A DNA stretch of 64,000 nucleotides, from the NCBI RefSeq assembly GCF_024166365.1, contig NC_064846.1, positions 33,625,866 through 33,689,865 on the forward strand, given 5' to 3'. Below are positions 23,313-34,855 of this stretch, piece by piece. Position 1 is the first letter of the stretch; the number at the start of each line of letters is the position of its first letter. The notes below the pieces were generated by a model. It worked only from the letters and a program-made list of their open reading frames with translations. It did not search any database and was not told where the DNA came from. The stretch is from Elephas maximus indicus (Eukaryota; Chordata; Mammalia; Proboscidea; Elephantidae). The translations under genes and the position numbers were made by a program.

Positions 23313-24351
23313 GAAAACATGGTGTCCTATACACAGTATCATTACATGAATACTGATTAATTTTGAACTCAGCTTGTACTGGGCCAGTGTCATCAACAAG
23401 ATGTAGGTCTGGGGCAAAACAGTACATTGCTATTTTACTGACAGTTTCAGAGAAGATGGAGTCAAATAGGCCACAATGAGGCCTTCACGGAGTCAATTAA
23501 AATTTCCATATAAAGAAGATTGACTGGAAAATACTCAAATGCCAAATCAAGTTTTAAGGAAGATGATCAGTTCAAAGAAACATTAGTTTCTATTGTTACA
23601 TCACCAGAAAAATCATTGCAATCAGTTGTTTTTGAAGGAAGTAAGCACAGCTTCATCTTGTGGCTTCTGGACCCTTGGACCAGCCATTGTGACAACAAAG
23701 CAACAAAAAGAGTTCCATTGTGGAGGAGGTAGAAATTTAGTTTGTTGAAATCGGTGTTGTTTGATGCCTCTCTTCATACCTCCTGTTCTTGTTTCTTCTA
23801 CAAATGCACAGGGCCTTTGTACTGACTCCTCTGCCCCACGCTGGGCAGTAGACTCTCCATATCTGGCCCTTTTCCCCATATCCTCTTTCCAAATCCAAAC
23901 TGATACAGTCCAGGTCTTCAGAATCTAAAGTGGAAGAAAACATAAGTCAAGTTGTTAAATGGTTGCTTCTGACTTCAAGTGTCACATACTAGCATTTTAG
24001 TGGATCTCTAGAAGCAAAGCATTTACCCTCCAGAAACCACTAATCAAAGGGTTTCAAGTGCCAAGGCAGGCCAGGACAAGCTTGGAGATGTCACAGTGAC
24101 CCATCTGACCCCCAGTCCTCTGAGGACCAAATGAAGTTATATTAGCCAAGACTCTCAGAGAATTGGTATGTCCACTTGCTGTTGGGTTAATTGGGGATAT
24201 ATTTAAAGCACCCGGAACTCATCAAAGACAGGTACTATTACTTGGGGCTTAGAGAAGGCAGCCTGAAAGCGATAAAGTAAAAAACAATTTTATTGAGTAG
24301 GTGATAGACATATGGAACCTATTACCTTAGGTACTGATACAGGCTAAAAAT
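23313..24351. other. No gene recognised
   Basis: Apparently single-copy sequence. Two overlapping small minus-strand frames (23,622-23,943) show no similarity I recognise. I cannot exclude an untranslated exon. Confidence 0.35.
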
Positions 24352-24524
24352 AGAACCCACTGCCATCGAGTCCATTCCGACTCATAGCGACCCTACTGGA
24401 CAGGGTAGAATTGCCCCATAGGGTTTCCAAGGCTGTAAATCTTTATGGAAGCAGATTGCCACATCTTTTCTCTCACAAAGTGGCTCGTGGGTTCAAACCC
24501 CCGACCTTTCAGACAGCAGCTGAG
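24352..24524 (-). mobile_element. AfroSINE
   Basis: Antisense copy: tail CCACTGCCATCGAGTCCATTC at left, CAAGGCTGTAAATCTTTATGGAAGC middle, and inverted B box GGTTCAAACCCC at about 24,492. The tRNA-like head is incomplete. Confidence 0.85.
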
Positions 24525-24527
24525 AGA

Positions 24528-25490
24528 TCAGGTACCTTCACCATGGCTCCTTTGAAAATAGAAACAGGGTTGAAAAGAACTGAAAGAGATTGAAAATACC
24601 ATGGCTTGGGTCAGATGCACCTTAGTCTCCAAGGTAACATCTTTGCTCTTCAACACTTTAAAGAGGTCCTTTGCAGCAGATTTACCGAACGCAAAGCGTC
24701 TTTTGATTTCTTGACCGCTGCTTCCATGGCTGTTGATTGTGGATCCAAGTAAAATGAAATCCTTGACAGCTTCAATTCTTTCTCCGTTTATCATGTTGTT
24801 GCTCATTGGTCCAGTTGTGAGGATTTTTGTTTTCTCTATGTTGAGGTGCAATCCATACTGAAGGCTGTGGTCTTTGATCTTCATTAGTAAGTGCTTCAAG
24901 TCTTCTTCACTTTCAGCAAGCAAGATTCTGTCATCTGCACAATGGAGGTTGTTAATGAGTCTTCCTCCAATCCCGATGCCCCATTCTTCTTCATATAGTC
25001 CAGCCTCTTGAATTATTTGCTCAGTATACAGACTGAAGAGGTATGGTGAAAGAATACAAACCTGGTGCACACCTTTCCTGACTTTAAAACAATCAGTAAC
25101 CCCTTGTTCTGTCCGAACAACTGCCTCTTGATCTGTGTAAAGGTTCCTTATGAGCACAATTAAGTGTTCTGGAATTTCCATTCTCTGCAATGTTATCCAT
25201 AATTTGTTATGATCCACACAGTCAAATGCCTTTGCATAGTCAATAAAACACAGGTAAACATTCTTCTGGTATTCTCTGCTTTCAGCCAGGATCCATCTGA
25301 CATCAGCAATGATATCCCTGTTTCCACATCCTCTTTTGAAACTGGCCTGAATTTCTGGCAGTTCCCTGTCAATATACTGCTGCAACCATTTTTGAATGAT
25401 CTTCAGCAAAATTTTGCTTGCATGTGATATTAATGATATTATTCTATAATTTCCACATTCGGTTGGATCACCTTTCTTGGGAATAGGCAT
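24528..25490 (-). pseudogene. RTE reverse transcriptase fragment, 320 codons
   Basis: The longest open frame in the window. It covers the reverse transcriptase fingers and palm: MPIPKKGDP at 1-9, GNYRIISLISHASKILLK at 13-30, the first catalytic Asp in FIDYAKAFDCVDHNKL at 82-97, an LSPYLF segment at 147-152, and the second catalytic box at 184-187. Two key residues are changed: the box reads CADD where YADD is expected, and HQVCILSP replaces HQGCILSP. The last residues (after about 24,588) come from flanking DNA. Open but probably not functional. Confidence 0.88.
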
Positions 25491-26310
25491 AAATATGGAT
25501 CACTTCCAGTTGGCCAGGAAGCTGTCTTCCATATTTCTTGGCATAGATGAGTGAGCACCTCCAGCGCTGCATCCATTTGTTGAAACATCTCAATTGATAT
25601 TCCATCAATTCCTAGAGCCTTGTTTTTTGCCAATGCCTTCAGAGCAGCTTGGACTTCTTCCTTCAGTACCATCAGTTCCTGATCATGTGCTACCTCTTGA
25701 AAGGTTCGAACATTGGCTAATTCTTTTTGATATAATGACTCTATGTATTCCTTCCATCTTCTTTTGATGCTTCCTGCATTGTTTAATATTTTCCCCATAG
25801 AATCCTTCACTATTGCAACTTGAGGCTTGAATTTTTTCTTCAGTTCTTTCAGCTTGAGAAACGCCGAGCGTGTTCTTCCCTTTTGGTTTTCTATTTCCAG
25901 CTCTTTATGCATGTCATTATAATACTTTTATTTTTCTTCTTGAGCTGCCCTTTGAAATCTTCTGTTCAGTTCTTTTACTTCATCATTTTTTTCTTTTGCT
26001 TTAGCTGCTCGACGTTAGTGAGCAAGTTCCAGAGTCTCCTCCAACATTCATCTCAGTCTTTTCTTTCTTTCCTGTCTTTTCAATGACCTCTTGCTTTCTT
26101 CATGGATGATATCCTTGATGTCATTCCACAACTTGTCTGGTCTTCGGTCACCAGTGTTCAATGCGTCAAATCTACTCTTGAGATGGTCTCTAAATTCAGT
26201 TGGGATATACTCAAGGTCATATTTTGGCTCTCGTGGACTTGCTCTGATTTTCTTCAGTTTCAGCTTGAACTTGCATATGAGCAATTGATGGTCTGTTCCA
26301 CAGTCTGTCA
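24588..26310 (-). mobile_element. RTE LINE copy E, main antisense segment
   Basis: Antisense RTE running from the reverse transcriptase C-terminal part (the 3' end is missing at left, starting ATTGAAAATACCATGGC) through the linker to the end of the endonuclease. At about 26,310 the orientation flips to plus. The frame changes between 25,912-25,439 and 25,490-24,528, so at least one frameshift is present. Confidence 0.9.
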
Positions 26311-26905
26311 GTTTGTTGTGCTGTGGGAATGACTACTTGAATAGGAATGGTGTTGCGTTCATTGTCAAAAAGAACATTTCAATATCTATCCTGAATTACA
26401 ATGCTGCCAGTGATAGCATAATATCCATATGCCTACAAGGAAGACCAGTTAATACGACTATTATTCAAATATGTGCATCAACCACTAGGGCCAAAAATGA
26501 AGAAAGAGATGATTTTTATCAGCTGCTGCAGTCTGAAATTGATTGAAGACATAATCTAGATGCATCGATAATTACTGGTGATTTTAATGCGAAAGTTGGA
26601 AACAAGAAGAAGGATCAGTAGTTGGAAAATATGGCCTTAGTGATAGAAACAATGCTGGAGATGGAATGATAGAATTTTGCAAGACCAACGACTTCTTCAT
26701 TGCAAATAGCTTTTTTCACCAACATAAACGGTGACTATACACGTGGACCTTGCCAGATGGACCACACAGAAATCAAATTGACTGCATCTGTGGAAAGAGA
26801 CCATGGAAAAGCTCAATATCATCAGTCTGAACAAGGCCAGGGGCCGACTGTGGGACAGACCATCAATTGCTCATATGCAAGTTCAAGCTGAAACTGAAGA
26901 ATACC
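26311..26905 (+). mobile_element. RTE LINE copy E, inverted 5' endonuclease segment
   Basis: Sense-strand RTE endonuclease coding sequence, upstream in the element relative to 24,588-26,310 but in opposite orientation. It ends with CCATCAATTGCTCATATGCAAGTTC, also present in reverse complement at about 26,262-26,296, so the junction carries duplicated sequence. Frames over 26,313-26,546 and 26,700-26,891 are endonuclease pieces. Confidence 0.88.
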
Positions 26906-27045
26906 TTCATTTTATAGATGACGAAATTGAGTTTCAGAGAGATTAAATAACTCATTTGAAGCCACACAGCTGGTAACAGGCACAGCTAGGTCTGGAACCT
27001 GAGTCTGACTTCAAAGTCCATGCTTTTTAATTGCTCAACTATTCT
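26906..27045 (-). mobile_element. MIR
   Basis: TTTTATAGATGACGAAATTGAGTTTCAGAGAG, AGCCACACAGCTGGTAACAGG and GGAACCTGAGTCTGACTTC are the reverse complement of the MIR 5' half. Confidence 0.82.
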
Positions 27046-27100
27046 GTCTCCCATAAACCCCTCACTCTTCATCTCAAGTTCATCTTGTCATCATCCTCCT

Positions 27101-27494
27101 TGTTATGGATTGAATTGTGTCCTCCAAAAATATGTGCTGTAAACCCTAATCTTTATGCCATTTGGGAATAAGCTGTTTTTGTTATGTTAATGAGGCAGGA
27201 CTAGTGTAGGGTGTGTTGAGTCAATCTTTTACCAGATATAAAAGGAGCAGATTAAGCAAACCAAGGTGGGAGAAGATAGATACCAAGCCACATGGAGATC
27301 TCCAAGAAAACAGAATACAGAAGTTGAAGAGACAAGAAACTTCCTCCAGAGGCAACAGAGAAAGAAAGACTTCCTGTAGAGCCAGCACCCTGAATTCAGA
27401 CTTCTAGTCTCCTAAACTGTGAGAAAATAAATTTGTTTGTTAAAGTCACCCACTTGTGGTATTTCTGTGATAGCAGAACTAGATAACTAAGAGA
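27101..27494 (+). mobile_element. Complete MaLR-like solo LTR
   Basis: Starts TGTTATGGATTGAATTG and ends TAGATAACTAAGAGA (usual terminal CA now GA). A polyadenylation signal AATAAA lies at 27,426-27,431. The 5-bp flanks CTCCT (27,096-27,100) and CTTCT (27,495-27,499) look like a decayed TSD. No internal sequence is present, consistent with LTR-LTR recombination. Confidence 0.72.
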
Positions 27495-27734
27495 CTTCTG
27501 ATATCCCACAGAAAGGAGATTGCATTACTTATGAAACACCCTGGCATCTGTCATGTTGGGAGCCCCAGAGATTCAAATTGAGCTTCTCCTTTCTCCTACC
27601 TACTGTTCAGCTATCCCTTCTTACTCACTTCCTCATTTATCCTTTACTCTTCTGAAAGATGCATATTTCAAGAAATAATGATATATTACGGATCCATTTC
27701 TTAAAATGAATCACACAAATATAGGTCCAGGCCC

Positions 27735-28130
27735 AAGAGTTCTTCCAGGACCCTCCATAAGCAGACACTTGAACATCTTGCTATTCCAATGGCTAGCCCC
27801 TTCTCATCCTATAGGTTTCAGATCAAATATCACCTTTCTTGGAGAGGCCTTCTCTGATGATTCTATCTAAAGCGTTTCCACCTCATCCTCCCGCCATGCT
27901 CAATCTCATTCTCTGATTCTATTTAATTCATAGTATTTATTATAATCTATGATTACTTTATTTATTTATTCATTCATTGACTTGTATATTTTCTTTCTCC
28001 CCTACTAGGATGTTAGATCCACTAGGGCAGGGTCCATGTCTGCATTATTCACCATTCTATCCCCAGATCCCAGGACAGTGTCTGAAACACAATGGGTGCT
28101 CAATAAACATTTGTTAAATGATTGATGGAA
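27735..28130 (+). mobile_element. L2 LINE
   Basis: TTTCAGATCAAATATCACCTTTCTTGGAGAGGCC..CACTAGGGCAGGGTCCATGTC..GGGTGCTCAATAAACATTTGTTAAATGATTG is the L2 3' region in order. Confidence 0.8.
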
Positions 28131-28212
28131 ATTATAATGTTAATTTTGAAACTTATGTAGGAAAATATAGAGTTTTCCTCAACCTGTTTGACCATACAGC
28201 CTCTACCCCTCT

Positions 28213-28215
28213 AAC

Positions 28216-28263
<48 letters not shown>
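28213..28263. repeat. (CA)n microsatellite
   Basis: About 20 CA units, imperfect at the left. Two overlapping open frames across it are artefacts. Confidence 0.95.
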
Positions 28264-28264
<1 letters not shown>

Positions 28265-29279
28265 AACACATGCACACTCCGAAGTCATGGTCTTCAATAC
28301 ATGAGTTGGAAAATGTATTTTTTTCTTATTATTTACTTTTTCAACTTTTGAGCTTAATAATTCCCATGAAATTGATGGAGACTTGAATAAATTTGAACAA
28401 AAAGCTGCCACAGTGCATATTCAAGAATTGAAGCCATCAATTTCTTTCCTTCCTTCCCACATCCCCACTCCCATTCCCCAGCCCCACATAACCAAGTGCT
28501 CACATAAAGTTCCTACATGGAAAGTCAGCAGAGAGATTAAGAAATAAAACAATAAAAGGAGATAGCAATGAATAGCTTTTTCTGGGGGCGATTTGGTAAC
28601 AAACCCTATTAAAGAGTAGGAAATAAAAACAGAAGGATCACTCAACTTTCTCAAAATGTCAGCGAAATGAAACAGGAACGCTAGAGCATCCCTACCTGCC
28701 GGCACACAGGATGAGGCTGTAGCTAACAAGAATAGCAAGCCAACACACCAACAGTTTTAATTTCATCTTGTGAACAGAAGGTGGCTAGACAGATGCGTGG
28801 TCCAATGTGATAATTACCCGTGTGTGCTTGGAATATAAACTTTCTTTTCTTCTGCTTCATTTTCTTTTCCAGTGAATGGGTTTAAAGAGCCATTTTTTGG
28901 AGATTTTAGTTAGGCTTTCTGCCTTTCTGCCAAGGGCATTCATTAAATATTTAGTAGAATTCTGGAGGTTGACTTTTAATTATGATATGCAAGCAGGAGG
29001 CTGCTAGTCATAGGTCAGGAACACCATATTAATCCAATGAGAGGGTCTCTAACTGAATGCAATTACAAAAGTAATGCTATTCTCATGTTTTTAAAAGGAG
29101 GGTGTCAGAATCTAGAAATGATAGTCTAGCAATCTTGACATCAATCCTCAGTGGAATTCTTTAGTGGATTCATAAAAGAATGGGTTGCAAGCAGTAAGAA
29201 AAGACACCAGTTGTCACCAGGACCCGGTATGGCCTCACCAAGGGTTAATTACATTTTATTTGTTCAGTAATAAGGAAAG
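28264..29279. other. No gene or clear repeat recognised
   Basis: Apparently single-copy sequence. The 105-codon minus-strand frame (28,421-28,738) has a hydrophobic stretch but no similarity or motif I recognise, so I do not call it a gene. Confidence 0.35.
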
Positions 29280-29560
29280 GCAATACATTATAGTGATTGT
29301 GTATGCGATTTAGTACCAGACTCCCAGGTTTCAAATCATAGCTCTACCACTTATTAGCTGTGGGATCTCAGGCAATTTATCTTATTTCTCAGTGCCTCGG
29401 TTTTCTGATTTTTAAGATCAAGATAGAAGTAGTACCTATGTCATAGGATTGTTGTGAGGGTAAAATGTGTGTATACATGCAAAGTCCCTAGAACAGTGTC
29501 TAAGGAATTTAGAAAGGTATTTAGTAATTACTCAATAAACATTATTATTTTATTATTTAG
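29280..29560 (+). mobile_element. MIR, near full length
   Basis: TTATAGTGATTGTGTATGCG, GACTCCCAGGTTTCAAATCATAGCTCTACCACTTATTAGCTGTGGGATCTCAGGC, then TCATAGGATTGTTGTGAGGGTAAAAT and CAATAAACATTATTATT follow MIR order. Confidence 0.88.
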
Positions 29561-30224
29561 GTGTTTGGAAAGTGAGCTGAATGGCATGGTGTTAGGTAGT
29601 TCCATAAGGTTGGATAACCCCATTCCAAGCATGCTAATTAATGAACTTACGTCAATCAGAAGGAAAGTTTCTAATGGTATTCTGGTCATCGCTTTTATCA
29701 ATGAATTGGCTGAATTTACAGGCAGCATGCCTATCAACTCTGTAGCTATTAAAAATTTTCACAATCTAGAAAGATGGAGTGAAAATGATAATAATAATGC
29801 ATGTGAAAGTTACTGATTTCAGGTCCTGATTCTTGGGCTTAAGATATCAGCCACATGAATGCGGGTTGTAGAAGATCTGGTCTAATAAGAGTTCTTACGT
29901 ATAAGTCCTAGAGGGTTACTCAGCTCAGTAAGAATTGACACTGATCAGCGATGCTAATGGAGCCCTAGGTGACATGAATAAAAATGCACATAATCAAAGC
30001 AGAGGAGGTGCTTTGACATGGCCACGACTTTGATAGTGTCCAGTTCTGATATCATATTTTAAGAAGAGTTTTGGCTTCTGGACAATATTTTTTTATTTGT
30101 TTGAAGGAGATTGGCAGCATTACTACTTAGTTATACTTCTAATTAACCTTCAACTACTTGTATAACACGTAAGAAATAACACTGCTCACATATATAAAAG
30201 AAAGCAGGTCAATGAAATGTACAC
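29561..30224. other. No gene recognised
   Basis: Plain sequence. The 120-codon frame at 29,454-29,816 starts in the MIR and shows no recognisable domain. Confidence 0.35.
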
Positions 30225-30345
30225 TATTTTTTGAGGATAGGAACTGTGTTTTATTCATTGGCGTATCTATAAGACCTAGCATAGTACCTTGAACATGGTA
30301 GGTGTTCATGAAATGTTTGATGAATAAATGACTAAAACAAATGAA
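30225..30345 (+). mobile_element. L2 3' end
   Basis: GAGGATAGGAACTGTGTTTTATTC..GTAGGTGTTCATGAAATGTTTGATGAATAAATG matches the L2 terminus. Confidence 0.72.
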
Positions 30346-30596
30346 AACCAAATGTAGCACATCCATAAAGCATGGCCACAATGATAAAGGGCCCGTAAAC
30401 TACGTGATATGTATGAGAAAATGTTAAAAACACTGAAGCTGTTAAGTCTTGGGGTACGTGATAAGCTCTCCTCAGGTATTGTTGGCTAGAAGAGATATTG
30501 GGCTTATTCTGTTAAATTCTGAGGTTAGATTTAAACTAACATATTTCACCTCAATCCGATAGCATTATACATTTATAAACTTTATAGTTTATTCAG

Positions 30597-30776
30597 GAGC
30601 CCTGTTATTCGGTTATTCAATGGTTAAAGTGCTTGGTTGCTAACCGAAAGGTCGGCGGATGTGGTAGTGGGCTTCTGTAAAGATTTACAGCCTTTTGGAA
30701 CCCCATGGGGCAGTTCTACTCTGTGCCAGTTGCTATGAGTCAGAATCGACTCGGTGGCAGTGGGTTGGTAGATTAG
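30597..30776 (+). mobile_element. AfroSINE with TSD
   Basis: Sense SINE, with GAGTCAGAATCGACTCGGTGGCAGTGGG as tail and a small deletion around the B box. The 11-bp repeat AGTTTATTCAG occurs at 30,586-30,596 and 30,777-30,787. Confidence 0.9.
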
Positions 30777-30846
30777 AGTTTATTCAGCACTTTATTATGC
30801 ATCATTTTATACAATTTTTATTTTTATACCAACTTTATGCCTTATT

Positions 30847-30992
30847 GGAGCCCTGGTGGCACAGTGGTTAAGAGCTCTGTTACCAGCCAAAAGCTTGGCA
30901 GTTTGAATCCATCAGCTGCTCCTTGGAAACCCTAAGGGGGCAGTTCTACTCTGTCCTATAGGGCCTCTATGAGTGGGAATTGACTCGACACC
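30847..30992 (+). mobile_element. AfroSINE, short variant
   Basis: Head GGAGCCCTGGTGGCACAGTGGTTAAGAG, B-box-like GTTTGAATCC, tail GAATTGACTCGACACC. The tail runs directly into (TA)n at 30,993-31,013 followed by a few CA units. Confidence 0.88.
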
Positions 30993-31104
30993 TATATATA
31001 TATATATATATACACACACATATATGATACATATTTATATATTTTATGATTTATTTTATTTTTTGTCTTGGTATTATTCTTGATTCCCCTTTGTCTTTCA
31101 TGCC

Positions 31105-31142
31105 CTATAGAAATTGACTCGACGGCAACATATTCGGTTTTG
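31105..31142 (+). mobile_element. AfroSINE 3' tail fragment
   Basis: CCCTATAGAAATTGACTCGACGGCAACATATTCGG is a well-conserved SINE tail, separate from the copy at 30,847. It may be the displaced end of that copy or a severely truncated insertion. Confidence 0.7.
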
Positions 31143-31179
31143 TATAAGTTATTACTGAAGGTATTTTATCCAATTTAAC

Positions 31180-31400
31180 AGAAAATAGCTAACATGTATG
31201 TGACAAGCACTTTGTACATAAAAACTCATTTACATTTCACCACAGCCCTATGAGTTACTCTTATGATCAAGTACACCTTACAGATGATTAACGTGAGGCA
31301 CAAAGGGATTAAGTAACATGCCCAAGATCACACGCCTAGTCACTAGAAGATCCAAGGTTTGATCCCCATCAGTCTGTATTCTTAAGGGTTACACTACACG
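31180..31400 (-). mobile_element. MIR
   Basis: ACAGATGATTAACGTGAGGCACAAAGGGATTAAGTAACATGCCCAAGATCACACG is the reverse MIR core, with further MIR-like sequence to each side. Confidence 0.8.
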
Positions 31401-31419
31401 GCCTCACATTAGCACCTTT

Positions 31420-31540
31420 CCAAAGAGGAAGAAACTGAGTCTCAGATAGATCAAGTGACTTGCTCAAGATCACTCAGCTAAAAAGTTGCAGTCACGATCT
31501 AATATCATACTAAAGGTCCAGTGCCTTTTCTACTACTCCT
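31420..31540 (-). mobile_element. MIR, second copy
   Basis: GAGGAAGAAACTGAGTCTCAGATAGATCAAGTGACTTGCTCAAGATCACTCAGC repeats the MIR core in the same orientation as its neighbour. Confidence 0.75.
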
Positions 31541-33549
31541 GGATATTTCTCTTCTTGGAAGAAATTTGGAGTTTTTAGAGCCACTCAACAGTGCAATCAA
31601 GTATAGAGACTGGAGATCTACTTTTGAGGCACACTATGGAGGGCATGCCTATGTAGAGTATGAAAGGCACTTAGATGATGTTTAAGGTTTATTTCAATTC
31701 TTAAGATTTTATGAGTCTAGGAACACAGTATTAAAGGAAGAATAGAAGGAGTCAGCTGAGGAGGAGAAAGATAGCAAGGAAAGAAGAACTGGTCTGTACT
31801 ACCACAAGGAAGTGCAACTCAAAGTGTGATTCTCAGAACATTTATTACTGGGGTAGGACAAACATGTAAGTGATTTTTGTCCACACAGTTTTGAGAATCA
31901 CTTATATAGAGTTGACAAGGGGCAGATTATCAAGAGTCTCAAAAGTCATGGTAAAGGTGAATAGATAAATAAATGGTTTTAAGGACAGGGATAACATGAA
32001 AAAATATTCTAATTAAGTTCCCTCTGGCTATGATGAGGAGGATGGACAAGAGAAAGTTGAAAATGGAGGTGGGGAGAATAGATAGAGAGGTCTGTTCTAG
32101 TAATCCAGACTAGATATATTCCCAATTTCAGAATAGGAGTTATAAGTAGCATTTTGATAGTCCCAGAAAAATATGGCCAGAGATTCTGAAAGACATTATG
32201 GCCAGCGCAGACAAAGGCAGAAGTTTGGAAAGAAGGACAGAATTTCCCTTTGCAATGCCCAAAATAAGGAGAATTTTATTATGTAGTGACAGTACATTCT
32301 CTAGCTCCTGACCATGGTTCAAGCAGAAGGCATCGGGAAGCAAGAGAGGGATAATCTGGAAGATGAACAAATGTTTTTGAGCTAGTACCTCACTGGAGAA
32401 ACAGAAGTCTGTCTATTGAGGCCTTCAAGAAGCATTTCAAATCTTTATGCTGTGGGACAAGAATAAGCCAGTGGCAGTGCGACATGACCTATTCAGCCTC
32501 AGTTCTGTAATTCTTTTCACCAAATTCAACCCCTTCCACAAATCAGGATGCAGGCTTAAGTCATTGGTCCCAGTGATATTACAAAAAAATTGCCCTCTTT
32601 GTTCCCTTTACTGTTTGCCATGAGTTGATTAAAATGAGTCACTCTTTACCAAATAAGAGATCTCATACCATGTTCCTCTTGAACTAGGTTGCAGTGGTTA
32701 GGGGTTTCAAGCATTCCAAATTTTTCCAACAAGTTTTCTTTCTTAAGAGAGCAGTCTTTTTGTTCACAAGCCTGGGAGTCATTGCAGCCTAATCAGCTTG
32801 CCATCCATTAGTGCCATATGTTCTTGTCTTCGGCAAGTATTCACTCTGAAGGGGCATCGTGCTGTCTTCACTAAAATCATACTTATAAGAAGAAAATAAG
32901 GGGCTATAGAAAATTTATTTTTAAATTGCATTTAAGTAGTTTTGCCACATTTTAAATGTCAGATGGAACTGTTCTACAGTACAAATCTGCCAAGTATATG
33001 CAGGCGGCTATTTTCAATAGGACTGTTTGTGCCCTATTGTACTAATCTTCTTTTAAATGTACACCTTGTTGGAAAAGGCCAATTATACCCACACAGACAG
33101 TGGGCACTGATACTTTTTTCTTGCTCCAAGTGGATGAATAGGCTCTTATATGATTCAGTGTGTTGCACCATTATGTGTTTTCCAGTCACTTTCTGGCCTT
33201 GATGGACAGTGAGTCTCCCTGGGACACAATAGGCAACAGTCCGTGTACTCTCCCACATGGCCATCTACTCCTCCAGCCATCTGCCTATCTATCTGCCTCC
33301 CTTTGATCACCCTCCCTCTTGGATTGAATCCTCAATTCAAGAATGATCAGAAATTCCATGCAGAGGACAGGTATGGAGATGGTTTGGTGAACTAGAGCCC
33401 CCTGATGTTTTTATCAAACGTGAGTGCTGAAAATCTTCATAATATGTACATTTTCCAGCCTTAGGCAAGTACAGCCTGGTAACCAATAGCAAAGTGATCT
33501 TTGACAATTTGTAAGGTCCTTAGGACAGTATCTGTCACCTAGTAATGAA
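31541..33549. other. No gene; one probable old repeat
   Basis: About 31,925-32,115 (GGACAGGGATAACATG..CTCTGGCTATGATGAGG..TAGTAATCCAGAC) resembles an old mammalian repeat I cannot name. A MER5-like pair of ends may be present at 31,810-31,915. The rest appears single-copy and I recognise no exon. Confidence 0.35.
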
Positions 33550-33770
33550 ATATACTTGCTGGCTTAGAACTTAGACTTTGGAGTCCAATGACCTAGGTTT
33601 AAATCCTGACTCTTCCACTGGAAAAATTACACAACTTCTCTGAGGCTCAGTTTCTTCATCCGTAAAATGTGGCTAATAATACCTACTTCACAAGATTGTT
33701 GTGAAGATGAATTGAGGTGATATATGTCAACTGCCTGGCAGAATATGTGCCATATAATAAATTATAAAGT
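33550..33770 (+). mobile_element. MIR
   Basis: GACTTTGGAGTCCAATGACCTAGGTTTAAATCCTGACTC, TCTGAGGCTCAGTTTCTTCATCCGTAAAATG and CAAGATTGTTGTGAAGATGAATTGAGG follow MIR order closely. Confidence 0.88.
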
Positions 33771-34371
33771 TGCAGGAGTGGATGGTCATTCGGCAGAGTA
33801 CAGGGACTGTTGCCTGCTATGTCCCAGGAAGGCTCAGTGTCCATCAAGCACAGGTAAAGATTGGCAAATGAATAAGAGTGCAACACACTGAATGGAGTAA
33901 AAGCCTATTCACCTACTTGGGGTGAGAAAAAAGTAACAGTAAATACTTATAATATGTTAGTTTTAGTAACTGTAGTTGTTCAATAAATGATAGCTGCAAG
34001 CAACATTATTTATTATTTAATTTTATTATCCTCCAAGCCTTATGTCATCATCCTGCCAATCAGTGGTTACTGATTCTGCATCTACACAGTCAGTAAATGT
34101 TTTTGTGATTCTCCTTCTGTATAAACGATTCTCTGGGGAAAACAGAGAAAGTTGACATAGTTCTAGCCCTAAATGAGCTTTCAGTCTAGCTGGGAAGATA
34201 AAACATTCACACCTACAAATAAAACTAACGATATTAAAAAGTATCAGACATGCAATATAGAGGCTACAAGACATTAGAGTTCAGAGAAAGTGGCTATCCC
34301 TGTGGGCTGCACTGGAGGTTGAATTTGTCACTTAAAAAATGGAAATGGATGATAACAATAATATCTCTCTT
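33771..34371. other. No gene recognised
   Basis: Includes a faint old repeat around 34,060-34,220 (AATGAGCTTTCAGTCTAGCTGGG). Nothing else is recognised. Confidence 0.35.
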
Positions 34372-34462
34372 TTCTGAGTCAGAACTGACTTGACAGCAAC
34401 TGGTATAGGGTAGCTCTGAATCAGAATCAACTGGATGGCAGTGGGTTTCAGTGGGTTTTTTT
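34372..34462 (+). mobile_element. Two AfroSINE 3' tails in tandem
   Basis: CTGAGTCAGAACTGACTTGACAGCAACTGG and CTGAATCAGAATCAACTGGATGGCAGTGGG are consecutive SINE tails followed by poly(T). This is either two truncated insertions or a local duplication. Confidence 0.75.
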
Positions 34463-34471
34463 TTTTATGGA

Positions 34472-34664
34472 CTAGAGAGCCCTGGTAAATGCTCAGCTGC
34501 TGACTGAAAGGTCAGTGGTTCGAACCCACTAGCTGCTCCGTGGGAGAAAGATGTGACAGTCTGCTTCTGTAAAGATTATAGCCTTGGAAACCCTATGGGG
34601 CAGCTCTACACTTTCCTATAGGGTCACTATGGGTTGAAATTGACTTGATGGCAATGGGTAATAA
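34472..34664 (+). mobile_element. AfroSINE, long variant with intact B box
   Basis: Sense SINE with an intact pol III B box GGTTCGAACCC at 34,517-34,527, middle TGTGACAGTCTGCTTCTGTAAAG, and tail GAAATTGACTTGATGGCAATGGG. The A-box end is shortened (a few bases missing after CCCTGG). Confidence 0.9.
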
Positions 34665-34855
34665 TGGCCAGGTGCCTTAGATGTATTATTTAATATTATG
34701 AGTATTATAATATTACTACAAGGTAGGAAGCAATATTCATTTTTTCAGGTGAGGGAACTGAGGTTTAGAGAAACTAAAGGACATTGCCTGGAAACACCAG
34801 ACTAGTAATGGCAGAGCCAGGATCCGAACCCTGTACTTTCTAACTCTAGAACCCT
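34665..34855 (-). mobile_element. MIR
   Basis: GGTGAGGGAACTGAGGTTTAGAGAAACTAAAGGACATTGCC and GGCAGAGCCAGGATCCGAACCC are reverse MIR. Confidence 0.82.

Noticed and set aside
23622..23943. Two overlapping small frames as a possible exon
   Set aside because: No similarity recognised and no convincing splice sites at both ends. I cannot test further by eye.
28118..28411. Thr/His and Val/Cys repeat frames
   Set aside because: Translation of the (CA)n microsatellite.
28421..28738. 105-codon frame with hydrophobic segment as a candidate membrane protein
   Set aside because: No recognisable domain, splice context or composition shift. Frames of this length are expected by chance.
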